A DNA stretch of 64,000 nucleotides from Siphonodentalium dalli (lineage: Eukaryota > Mollusca > Scaphopoda > Gadilida > Siphonodentaliidae). Position 1 is the stretch's first letter. Each line of letters opens with the position of its first letter. The stretch covers positions 137,861,866 to 137,925,865 of the forward strand of contig CP136067.1 in NCBI GenBank assembly GCA_032622095.1, given 5' to 3'. The position numbers and the translations under genes are program-made. Below, in pieces: positions 45,993 through 56,194 of this stretch. Below the pieces are notes generated by a model, which worked only from the letters and a program-made list of their open reading frames with translations, made no database searches and was not told where the DNA came from.

Positions 45993-46456
45993 AAATGTGA
46001 CCCACCATATCAAATCCAGTCGTTAGTCGGGATTTTGTTTACCCTGTGCCAATGCATTCTCTTATATATGCGAGTCGACCATAGGTCGCATCGCATATAT
46101 AAGAGAATGCATTGGCCTAACAATTTTTTACAATTTTAATAATTGTTTCTTGTATTCTTTAAATTTTTTATAATTTCACCCATACAGAGCCCCAGACAAA
46201 CATGAGCAGACGACACTCTTCTATATGCTTCTATATATGTGTGGGGCTCCCTGCAGGGTAATGGATGTTTTTTATTTTATGTCCTAAAAATTGTAAAAAA
46301 CATTTATTTAAAAAAAATGATAAAAAATTGTTATTCCAATGCATTCTCTTATATATGCGAGGCGACCTATGGTCGACTCGCATATATAAGAGAATGCATT
46401 GGCACAGGGTAAAACAATCCCGACTAACGACTGGATTTGATATGGCGGGTCACATA
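45993..46456. mobile_element. long inverted-repeat element with paired hairpins (family 5)
   Basis: The left arm starts GTGACCCACCATATCAAATC and contains AGTCGTTAGTCGGGATT, then ACCCTGTGCC and a hairpin (46048-46116). The right arm is its reverse complement, with a hairpin at 46335-46403 and the end GGATTTGATATGGCGGGTCA. Arms are about 125 bp, so the element is a palindrome made of palindromes. The ends differ from the TTAA families and the target duplication is unclear. Confidence 0.85.
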
Positions 46457-46562
46457 TGTGCTGCGGCTGCTTGATGTCTCCATGTAATTGTGTTGATTTA
46501 ACCCTTTAATGACGGGAGTCATGCTGTGCTGTGCTGTGCTGTGACAGTGCATTCTCTTATAC

Positions 46563-46644
46563 CCAACAATCAGCGGTATCGGTCCTATGTTGGTGTCGGG
46601 AGTATCGGTGCCGGTATCCCGACACCAGACCGAGATAGGACCGG
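46563..46644 (+). repeat. TCGGTACCGG-like minisatellite remnant
   Basis: CAGCGGTATCGGTCC, GTATCGGTGCCGGTATCC and CGAGATAGGACCGG form an imperfect inverted pair. Similar words occur at 25.9-26.3 kb. Confidence 0.5.
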
Positions 46645-46652
46645 CTCTTGTT

Positions 46653-47689
46653 CAGGGACGTTGCTAGAGGGTCTCCGTTGGGGGGTGTCCACCTTGAAAA
46701 AATCCAATTGCACCCCCCCCCCCCCCTTTGAATCAGAATCACATCAAAAACAAGTTTGCACCCCTTGCACCTGAGTAATCAGGCCGAATATCCTATATAT
46801 TCGTAAACCATTGTTCTATATTCCCGGTATGACAACATTCATATATTTTAACCTGAAAATTGCATAAATCCTAACATCTAGTAGTCTAACTCCAAACATA
46901 TGCACACGGCTACGGGCAAAAGACAAATGCACACCGGGCCGACCATAGTTGTTCGGACCGGTGCCGGTGTGAGAAAATTTTGAAAACTGTACAAGAAAAT
47001 CGCAAATCCTAGCATCTAGACTGGCCTCAACTGAAGCTTTCCTAGTGTTGGAAATTTAAAACTTCATAGCCCCCCCCCCAGGTTGGAAAATTCTCCACAA
47101 GTTTGACCAAATGTAGTAAAATATTGATTTGTTAAACTTGTTAGCAGTTTTGTATTGGCCAGGGGAGGGACAATGACACGAAATTTTTTGAAATCTGAAC
47201 AAGAAAATCGCAAAATCCTAGCATCTAGACTAGCCTCAAGCCTTCCTAGAGTTGGAAATTTCAAACCTGACACCCCCACTTAGGTTGGACAATTTCCAAC
47301 TGATGACAATTCCAATGACAATGTTGACCAAATGTATGACAATATTGTTTTCTTAAATTAACTAGCAGTAATTGACTGGCCACGGGGGAGGGACCAGGAC
47401 ACAAGCTTTCCAAGTGTTGGAAATTTCCAACCTGTCACCCCCCTAAGGTTGGACAATTTCCAACTGATGACCATTTTGACAAAAAATATGAAAATATTGG
47501 TCCAAAAACAATTAATCCCCGCCCCGACAAATTGTTTGAAAATCAAACTACAAGAACATTTTCAATCTATTGTTTGTGTGAAATTTCCAACTAATGTTTT
47601 GGCAGGTATGAAATTTCCAACTGTTGAAAATGTTTGACCAAAGTTGGGGGGTGTGAGACACCCCAAACCGCCCTGTCACCACGTCTCTG
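46653..47689. mobile_element. hAT-like non-autonomous element C (1,037 bp)
   Basis: Ends CAGGGACGTTGCTAGAGG and, on the other strand, CAGAGACGTGGTGACAG. Exact 8-bp target duplications CTCTTGTT lie at 46645-46652 and 47690-47697. It is colinear with 21681-22755, including GTTGGAAATTTCCAACC clusters and a 14-C run at 46713-46726. It sits inside the family 3 hairpin MITE and is therefore younger than it. Confidence 0.9.
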
Positions 47690-47869
47690 CTCTTGTTAAA
47701 CGATATAGAAATTTAAAACTATTAATACATTTTATAAAGATAGTGGATATGATGTTATTATGATATATGTGAGTCCCCATCGGGGGGCTCGCATATATAA
47801 GAGAATGCACTGGCTTACAAGGTCAAATTTATCGAAAATTCAGGAAGCTCCAGTCATGAAAGCGTTAAA

Positions 47870-48550
47870 AAATATTTATTCGTCCCAATTAATATTACAA
47901 TTATGATGAACAACATTTTGATGATGAGAACATAAATAGAATAGAACAAGGGGAGTAAGATCTAGCAGCAAGCAGATACATGTATCCGCATTTGTTGAGC
48001 TATCTCCTCGGGAAAGTGGAAAGATTGTAGAAATAAAGAAAGCGCGAAATGTAAGTGCATGGATAAACATTAGGTTTAATAAATGATGCTATGTTATGTA
48101 CGAATTTACAACATGTGTCGAAAGGATAAGCGGAATTGTGTTGACTTTTGTCATATCGAAATCCTGTCCCGAGGACAATATTTTGACCGATAAGTACTGT
48201 AAATATACCATATGTGCTATATATTGATGCTAAGCTAACATTAACAAATTTAAATCATAAACATTACATTGTAACACAAAGTATACGTGCAAAACATTTA
48301 CTGAACCTATTGATCCATGGCCTTTGGCTGTTTGAAGCCTGGAATTATGTTGGCTTTTGTCACATCGCAATCCGGTTCCAGGGATCAAAGTACGGTCTTA
48401 TATAGAGATAAATTGTTTAATCACCAAGATATAAGGTGTCGCTTCCAATAATCTAACCGTGTAACCAACGACGAATAATATCGCTATATATGAAAATCGC
48501 GTTGTGCTAAAATCATAACTAACCAACATGCAAGATAATACTACTTAAAC
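47870..48550. other. no gene; partial relatives of the 48.5 kb duplication
   Basis: Bases 48318-48390 (CCTTTGGCTGTTTGAAGCC, GGCTTTTGTCACATCGCAAT) match text inside the 934-bp units at about 48829 and 49755. This is a third, more diverged unit. Confidence 0.6.
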
Positions 48551-49484
48551 GAATTTCAATGCAATATCAAGAACAAAATGTGCTCCACTAAATGATCAGA
48601 TGTCTTATTATGCGAGAACCTCACGCGAGACAAATGTGAGCCGACAGATTCCGTAGCTTCATATTACCTTTTTACTCCGACGTATTTCAATGCTGTTGAA
48701 GTATTTGTATTGATCATGCCACCAGCACAGCAATATAATTTAATGGTATATGGAGTATGATCGACAAAAGTTATTGACACTTACGTTTGAAACCTTTGAT
48801 TAGATGCCTGGAGATCACTGCTTTAAAGCCCTTGGCTGGTTGAAACCTAAAATTATGTTGGCTTTTGTCACATCGTAATCCGGTTCCAGGGATAAAAGTA
48901 GATCGCTACGAACGTTATATACTTTTATACGAGTTTAGATGCCATAGAAAAGACCGCTCCTCTTTACATGTCAGACACTAGGCCATACTTATCACAAATC
49001 ATTGGTGGGATATATACCGCGTATATATAGAGTTAAAATTACTTATCAGGAAATCAACTCACTGCATCCAAAAACCACCGTCCCAGACTCCCAGTTAAAG
49101 ACATATTATGGACTTAATTTGTTCAGGTACGTGAACGTGATAAATTAGTATTCAGGTGCTATGCCAACTTGGAGAATGTAGCATTCTGCTAACACCGCCC
49201 AAAATCTCAAAGAAATCTACCATATACAACTCCATAGAAAACACCGTCTGAACTACGCTCAATTGTAAATATTTACATCTCGATTCGGGACGCAACAATC
49301 GCCGATAAACTAACGCAAATGATTTCGCCATAGATACTCATTGCATTGAATTAATATATATGACGGTGTGTGTTGTAAATTTGGATTAATATTCATAAAA
49401 ATAACTACTTTGCGCAAGATTATTCTCCATTTCTATTTTATCACCCAACCGGAGTGTTTCACGTCACTTCAAAGGAATTTCAAT
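48551..49484 (+). repeat. 934-bp tandem duplication, unit 1
   Basis: Starts GAATTTCAATGCAATATC. It includes GATCAGATGTCTTATTATGC, TTGTCACATCGTAATCCGG, CACTGCATCCAAAAACCACC and TACTTTGCGCAAGATTATTC. The same series begins again at 49485. No coding signal. Confidence 0.95.
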
Positions 49485-50395
49485 GCAATATCAAGAATAA
49501 AATGTGCTCCACTAAATGATCAGATGTCTTATTATGCGAGAACCTCACGCGAGACAAATGTGAGCCGACATATTCCGTAGCTTCGTATAACCTTTTTACT
49601 CCGACGGATTTCAATGCTGTTGAAGTATTTGTATTGATTAAACCACCAGAACAGCAATATAATTTTAATAGTATATAGGGTATGATCGGCTAAGGTTATT
49701 GACACTTTCGGTTGAAACCTTTGATTAGATGCCTGGAGATCACTGCTTGAAAGCCATTGGCTGTTTGAAACCTAAAATTATGTTGGGCTTTTGTCACATC
49801 GTAATCCGGTTCCAGGGATCAAAGTAGATCAATACGCACGTTAAATACGTTTATACGAGTTTACATGCCATAGGAAAGACCGCTCCTCTTTACACGTCAA
49901 ACACTAGGCCATACTTATCACAAATCATTGGTGGGATATATACCGCGTATATATATAGAGTTAAAATTACTTATCAGGAAATCAACTCACTGCATCCAAA
50001 AACCACCGTCCCAGACTCCCAGTTAAAGACATATTATGGACTTAATTGTTCGGGTGCGTGAAAGTGATAAATTAGTATTCAGGCGCTATACCAACTGGGA
50101 GAATGTAGCATTCTACTAACATCGCCCAAAATATCAAAGAAATCGACCATACAACTCCATATAAAACACCGTCTGAACTACGCTCAATTGTAAATATTTA
50201 CATCTCGATTCGGGACGCAACAATCGCCGATAAACTAACGCAAATGATTTCGCCATAGATACTCATTGCATTGAATTAATATATAAGACTGTGTGTGTTG
50301 TAAATTTGGATTAATATTCATAAAAATAACTACTTTGCGCAAGATTATTCTCCATTTCTATTTTATCACACACGGAGTGTTTCACATCTTCTCAC
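49485..50395 (+). repeat. 934-bp tandem duplication, unit 2
   Basis: Same word order as unit 1 with scattered substitutions and small indels, by eye about 95% identical. It ends near GGAGTGTTTCACATC, where unit 1 has GGAGTGTTTCACGTC. Confidence 0.95.
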
Positions 50396-50399
50396 TTTA

Positions 50400-51100
50400 A
50401 CAAATGACAAAGTTGCCACGATGAACGAATCAAGCAACCGACACGGAACAGCATTATAGTCTATATATAGTAAACAAAATTGTGTTAACAGATATTAGCG
50501 TTCGGTACTGGCTAACATTACCCCACTACAAGGCAACATGTTAAGTACAGGCTGATAGTGCACGCCAAGGCCATGCCAAAATTGCTTCACTACAACCAAA
50601 CAAGTAACAATAATAGCGAAATAACGGAGATTGTTTTGAAATTTTGAAATTCACAATATTCATTATCCGGGCTGCGTGATCTATAGTTTGGCAAGATCGC
50701 CCTTCCCCGTGAAATATTTGAAGAAGACTTTTAGCGTTGGCATGCAATATTAGCCTGAACTACATGAAGGCTAATATTTATTAACAAGTTTCCTTTACTA
50801 CAGTATAATGTAGGTCCGTATCGGATGTACCTTTGCGCGGATTACGAATTCAGAAATAGAACCAGCTCTGCCAATGCCGACTGTCGTATACGGTGGCTCT
50901 ATGGGCTATGTACGTACCGTCTGAGCCATCGGGGCCCGACAGAGAGTGGTCCATCTGTTGGGCTATCCTGGAACTAAAATCCAACCTAACACCCATCAAC
51001 AGGTTGAACGTTTTCTAGCATGATGTCCATTTTAGTTTTAAAAATTGACCAACAGTAGGAGTATATCCGACTTTTAGTCTCAAAACAACAAATATTAGTT
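50400..51100. other. no gene recognised
   Basis: A reverse-strand frame at 50541-50747 has no motif. Confidence 0.3.
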
Positions 51101-51110
51101 GGACTATTAA

Positions 51111-51641
51111 AAATACGGGCGGCGTTGGCGGTGGGTATGCTGTTAAAATATTCACCTCCGTCAAAAACCATCATAAACAGAAAGAATAGTAAAATAAAGA
51201 CAGACCTTGTTCTTATAGACTTATACCTATCAGAAATATGGCATAAACAGTATGTTATTGTCAAATGTTTTTCCTTTGTTATGTAAACAAAAGCAAAAAA
51301 CGTTACAGAACCTGGCTTTTGTTTAGATCCGGATATGGTAAACATAAAGAATATTTAACATATCTGTTACTGTTTTCCTGATATGGAAATAATAAAGAGC
51401 GTTCATATAATTTGTGTGTGATTGACCAATATAATTGCGCTGTGTTATGTAAACAGAAGCAAAACTTTTGTAACACGAGCAGGCTCTTGTTTACGTACAC
51501 CATCGTACGTCTTGACAATATACTATTTACGCGCTGATTATGTTTGGCATATGAACAAAACTATATATATTTTAATATTCCTTATGTTGATGGCGATTTG
51601 AAGAAATATGAATATGTCTGCAACGAACGCTGTCCGTGCCT
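51111..51641 (+). mobile_element. TTAA-flanked MITE, family 4 (531 bp)
   Basis: TTAA at 51107-51110 and 51642-51645. Ends AAATACGGGCGGCGTTGGC and, on the other strand, AGGCACGGACAGCG. Closest to the 33248 copy. Two reverse-strand frames (50986-51345 and 51303-51518) cross it and are chance readings. Confidence 0.92.
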
Positions 51642-51771
51642 TTAAACTATCAGAAATAAAGACACACACAGTCCCTATCTCTGTCGCCACGCCGTGCGTC
51701 TAAAGCAGAACTATATACCCTGGTTGGTGTATGGAATAATGTCGGGCGTGGACCATGCCGTCTGCTAAGCA

Positions 51772-51955
51772 GGAATATTGAAACATAAATTGAGTAAAAT
51801 GGGGGAAATTGATGCCCCAAGAGGAGAAGTGATATATCCGCTATTTATATACGCACGCCTACTCGGAAATCCCATTCAGGGACAGAAACTTCTATAATTT
51901 TGTAACTGTATAATGAGTTTTGTTATCGCAAAAGGACGAGATGAGTTCAGATGGA
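51772..51955 (+). repeat. diverged partial copy of the 52.0/55.7 kb repeat
   Basis: ATTGAAACATAAATTGAGTA, AAGAGGAGAAGTGA, GCTATTTATATACGCAC and GAGTTTTGTTATCGCAAAAG follow the order seen at 52180-52360. Confidence 0.8.
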
Positions 51956-52030
51956 CTATCGATCCAATGCATTGGAATTAATAATGTCAATTTATTTCGT
52001 CTTGGAGGTTATCACATAAATAACACCTCG

Positions 52031-52440
52031 TATACTAATCGAGTTGCGAACATGATAGCGCAAGTTTTGTTAACTGCAGCAGATAATTGTTTTAATATGC
52101 AAATCAAGGAAATTAATTCAAGAAAACGGCGTAATAATAAACAAAGATTCACAAAGTTATGTTGTACAACCAGTACAATATTGAAACATAAATAGAGTAA
52201 AATATGGGACATTGAAGTCACAAGAGGAGAAGTGAAATCCGCTATTTATATACACACACCAACTCGCAATTAAGCCTACGCGGAAATCGCACCAAGGGAC
52301 AGAATATTCCATAATTTTGTAAATGTAATGAGTTTTGTTATCGCAAAAGGACGAGCCGGAAGTTATTCTGGCATTTGAAAAATTAGCTGCCGTGATGCGT
52401 CTCCTGTTGATTATATGATTTGTTCTACACATGCCCCCAC
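52031..52440 (+). repeat. ~410-bp segment, near-identical to 55690-56100
   Basis: Direct repeat with an offset of 3,659 bp. A 65-codon reverse-strand frame (from 52221) is identical in both copies, but it reads as a Leu-rich chance peptide and I do not call it a gene. Differences cluster near 52290-52310. Confidence 0.92.
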
Positions 52441-52444
52441 GCTA

Positions 52445-53430
52445 TTGATATACTTCTCTGTCGGAATGTTATGTAATTTATTTTCTGATGAACATTGCTC
52501 CGTTATGACGGAAATTACCCTCACCTCTGTTGAACCTGGAACCACTTTAGAAACACAAAACAGTAAAACCGACTAAACCCAATCGGAAATTGGGAAGATG
52601 GAAATGAAAATGAGTTCACATGGAATATCGATTCCATGCATTGGAATTAATAATGTCAATTCATTTACGACCAGGGGTCAATACTATGAACAATTTTATA
52701 CCTGTAAATACAAATTGTATTTATTAATTTGTAATTACAAATTTGTGTTAACTATCACGGTGGTTTCATAGTACAGGGAAAATTTAGCCGTATTATTGTA
52801 ATACCTTAAACTGGGCGAGAGGTGAAACCCCTAAAAGGCAGCTGTAAAACTTAGAAAAAACTAACTCACCACTCTGCTCCCATGCACCCGTTATCAATGT
52901 TATCTGAATACCAGTTCAAATTAGACGGACATGCATATAGAGCTAAAATAACTGACAACGATTTATATGGGGAAGTTACAATGCGTGCTATCATATTGTG
53001 AATAGTGATAACGCCGGTACTATGAAACGATGAGCTAACAAAATCTCGCATATTTCACAAAGATCTACTGATGATTATTGTAGATTGCTTACGGACAAAC
53101 CTTTGCCTGTGAGGGATTCACTATATATTGAATCACGCCAAGCCAAAGTTACCAAAGAAATAACCAATCATAAGTTGAGAGGTGATCACTTATCAGAGCT
53201 ATCCAATCGGTTCACGGATTGCTAAGTTGATGACCACTTGTCTGCGCAAAGTTAACAAATAAACTGTTCGTGTGTAGTGTGTGTATGTAAGTACAAGTCA
53301 GTGTAATAACGAGTACTACAACCAATTTGGTATCATTGTTTTTACAAATTACAATTTTACAACCATTCAGTTTGTGAAAATAAAATATTATTTTGATGGT
53401 ATAGCATTATATATATTGTGACCATCCTAT
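52445..53430. repeat. mostly unassigned; TACTATGAA-bounded small elements
   Basis: GGGGTCAATACTATGAAC (52676), GGTTTCATAGTAC (52764) and GGTACTATGAAACG (53015) suggest inverted ends of one or two small elements. Related words recur at 55487-55660. Bases 52650-52670 also duplicate text near 51960-52000. Confidence 0.4.
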
Positions 53431-53554
53431 GATTTCAAACTGATCCGTTACTCTTATTATAACACATCGAGGCAGTAACGTGGCTTCATTGTATCGGGGG
53501 GGGGGGTGTATCGAAGCAGGGACGTGCTAATGGTATCGGTTATAGGAGTGGTGG

Positions 53555-53839
53555 GGGCCCCCGGTGGTCCAGTCGGTCCAGGTGCATTACACCGTCACAG
53601 GCCGTCCAGTGTTGACGAAGCTGATTCGAACCCCGTCATATGGAGGGTGACCGGAATCGTGTATCTGGGCAAGTTTGTCAGTTGCTTTCCGGGGGGTCGG
53701 TGGTTTCTACACGCAGTGGGACGATTTCTCGGCGAAATCAAGCCTATGTGTGGTCTTTCCTCCACCCGTAAAATTGACAACGTCGTGTGTGGCCTAGCGG
53801 CTAGAACGACGATAAACCCTAATAAACCAAACCAAAGCA
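53555..53839 (+). mobile_element. tRNA-derived SINE (285 bp) with 13-bp target duplication
   Basis: ATAGGAGTGGTGG flanks it exactly at 53542-53554 and 53840-53852, as expected from LINE-driven insertion. The head has an A box TGGTCCAGTCGG (53565-53576) and a B box GATTCGAACCC (53623-53633), about 46 bp apart, as in Pol III promoters. The tail ends in an A-rich ACCCTAATAAACCAAACC. The open frame 53506-53889 is a reading through it. The partner LINE is unknown. Confidence 0.9.
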
Positions 53840-54054
53840 ATAGGAGTGGTGGTCATTTTATAATTTCAAACTGCTCCGATATCTTATAATATATCTAGAT
53901 AGGGACGTGGCTATATGGGCTCAGTTTGGCGATGGGGTGTCCATCCTATAATTTCCGTATGCACCCTTTGAATAAACAAAATGCCTATAAATTCCACATA
54001 GCGATGGAATCGTATATCAAGAGGAAAGTATTTTAATTTTCCTACGCTGATAAC

Positions 54055-54350
54055 AAAAGTTAGTCAATATGACTAACATATGTTAGTCAAACGTTTTTCC
54101 TCAGGATGACTGATTTAGTTCAGCCAACATGACTGAGGCATAACATTAATCAAAATAACTAGGGTGATGTTAGTCATAACGACTAAGAAATGGGGATCCA
54201 AACGACTAATTAGTCAAAATTGCCAGGATTTAGTCATAACTTTTCTTAGTCAATTGGAAGGCGAAAATTAAGTTGCTGAATTATGTGCAAATAATTCCAA
54301 TACTTGACCAAAGTTACTCAAAATGTTTGTGACTAACACTAAGTTAGTCA
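54055..54350. promoter_or_regulatory. cluster of TTAGTCA/TGACTAA words
   Basis: About nine TTAGTCA or TGACTAA words, plus several near-matches, occur within roughly 290 bp, some as facing pairs (TTAGTCAATATGACTAA). The cluster is close to the left end at 53900, where hAT elements hold subterminal transposase sites. The word is also close to the AP-1/bZIP site. Which reading applies is inference. Confidence 0.6.
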
Positions 54351-54559
54351 TATTTAATGAATATGTCCACCACAAGGGGGTGGACAACTTACTGTTACAG
54401 CTTGAAAATCAGAAGCCAACCGGGGTAAACAATTACATTTCACAGAAACAGAAGTTTCTAATTGAGGGATGGGGATACAGTTGGATATTGACGTTGGCGC
54501 ATCGAAGAGAACATCTTGCCACGTCACTGTATTTATGCTCTAGTCATTTGTGAAAACTG

Positions 54560-55060
54560 TGCTTGCATCTTCGTATTCGTGTCCTTTACCGTGACCAAAT
54601 GCATTCGCGTCGACTATTGAAACTCAAATGATAATCCGCCCATGACCATGAGTATCAATTACCTCGCAATGCTTTCTTGATCAAAAAATCATACTCACAT
54701 TGCGAACACGCGTCATTTTTATTTATTGTCATTTATGAACTATACTTGATCAAGACAACAACAACGAAATATCTCTAACCAATTACCAAAAGGCAGTATT
54801 TCTGGAAGAATGTGTCAGGCATCGTGTTCCCAAGACCACTATCGCCATGTCCCTGTTTATGAGATTTCCATTGATAACACATTTTCATAAGGGGGCTACA
54901 TCCCTGCGAATCAGATGATTATATGCTCCGGTTTAAGGATGTGAAAATCGACAATTTATGTTTGACACCTTATATAGACATTCTAGACAAGTTCCTTAAC
55001 GTTGTAACTTTCAATAACTTGGGTAATTTCAGTAGTTACAAGGAACACATACTGCTACCT
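54560..55060. other. no gene recognised
   Basis: Unassigned interior between the motif cluster and the right-type hAT-like ends. Confidence 0.3.
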
Positions 55061-55484
55061 CACATCCAAGCTGACCCCCTAAGGTTAGACAATTTCTAAA
55101 TATAGGCCATTTCAATCCAAACTTTTGACCAAAGGAAGTAAATATGCAAATGTTGGTCTAAAACAAAAACACATACCCCCTAATAAATTGTTGGAAAAAC
55201 AAAATAACAGAACAAGTTCAACCTATTGTTGTTGTGAAATTTCCAATTCATGTTGTTTCAGGTATTAAATTTCCAGCTGTTGAACGTGTTGATAAAATGT
55301 TTGGGGGGAAGAAACATAACCCAACCCCCTTGTCGCGACGTCCCTGCATGTGGGTTGTACTTGAGATTTCCAGCTGACAAAATATTTTCACGAGGGGGTG
55401 AATCGTCCCCTTGTCGCCACGTCCCTGCGTATCATAGATGGATATATTATCCGGGTTAAGGGTGCGAAAACTGAAAAATTATGT

Positions 55485-55662
55485 TTCATAGTACTCGAAC
55501 ATTCTTTGTGATTGGAGATATTTGTAAATACAAAGAACACGTACTATTTGTGATTTATGTTTGTAATCGTAGGTTCATAGTATTGGCGGAATGATAAATT
55601 GTTATTTCTTACAAACAATTGTAGATTCTTACAAATATAAAGTTTCATAGTATTGACCCCAG
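55485..55662. repeat. small element(s) with TTTCATAGTA ends
   Basis: TGTTTCATAGTACTC (55487), GGTTCATAGTATTGG (55572) and AGTTTCATAGTATTGACCCC (55642) are spaced about 80 bp apart with complementary AAATACAAA/TTACAAAC words. They correspond to the words at 52676-53030. Confidence 0.45.
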
Positions 55663-55689
55663 ATGGAAAGTGAGAAGGCAACGCCCTCA

Positions 55690-56100
55690 TATACTAATCG
55701 AGTTGCGAACATGATAGCGCAAGTTTTGTTAACTGCAGCAGATAATTGTTTTAATATGCAAATCAAGGAAATTAATTCAAGAAAACGGCGTAATAATAAA
55801 CAAAGATTCACAAAGTTATGTTGTACAACCAGTACAATATTGAAACATAAATAGAGTAAAATATGGGACATTGAAGTCACAAGAGGAGAAGTGAAATCCG
55901 CTATTTATATACACACACCAACTCGCAATTAAGCATACGCGGAAATCGCATCCAGGGACAGAAACTTCTATAATTTTGTAAATGTAATGAGTTTTGTTAT
56001 CGCAAAAGGACGAGCCGGACGTTATTCTGGCATTTGAAAAATTAGCTGCCGTGATGCGTCTACAGTTGATTATATGATTTGTTCTACACATGCCCCCACG
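55690..56100 (+). repeat. ~410-bp segment, near-identical to 52031-52440
   Basis: See the partner copy. The upstream junction is at TATACTAATCGAGTTGCG, immediately after unrelated sequence, so one copy was inserted or joined here. Confidence 0.92.
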
Positions 56101-56194
56101 CTATTGAAATACATAAATTAAATTTATATCAATTAAATTATTAACTTTGATTCAAATTACTAATTTTTCTGTATATTATCGCTATTATATCTTT

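Larger units (their letters stand above)
46502..47864. mobile_element. TTAA hairpin MITE, family 3, copy C, split by hAT-like DNA
   Basis: TTAA at 46498-46501 and 47865-47868. Ends CCCTTTAATGACGGGAG and, on the other strand, CGCTTTCATGACTGGAGC. The left hairpin arm is cut at TGCATTCTCTTATA (46560). The right part resumes with a CTCGCATATATAAGAGAATG arm and GGCTTACAAGGTC. Between them lie about 90 bp of TCGGT-rich repeat and the hAT-like element 46653-47689. Confidence 0.82.
53435..55430. mobile_element. cluster of hAT-like ends (CAGGGACGTGGC family), rearranged
   Basis: Left-type ends occur at 53473 (CAGTAACGTGGC), 53517 (CAGGGACGTGC) and 53900 (TAGGGACGTGGC). Right-type ends occur at 55346 and 55427 (ACGTCCCTG). 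The right part has GTTGGAAA and AATTTCCAA words as in the other members. No pair has an exact 8-bp duplication, so the block was rearranged, probably by tandem copying of ends: TTTCAAACTG..CCG precedes both 53473 and 53900. Confidence 0.6.

Noticed and set aside
52012-52221. Reverse-strand frame conserved exactly at 55629-55880
   Set aside because: Conservation is explained by the near-identical 410-bp DNA duplication. Synonymous positions are equally unchanged, so there is no evidence of selection on protein.
53461-55430. A single intact hAT-like element spanning 53517-55427
   Set aside because: Flanking bases (TATCGAAG and CGTATCAT) do not form an exact 8-bp duplication, and several extra ends lie inside.
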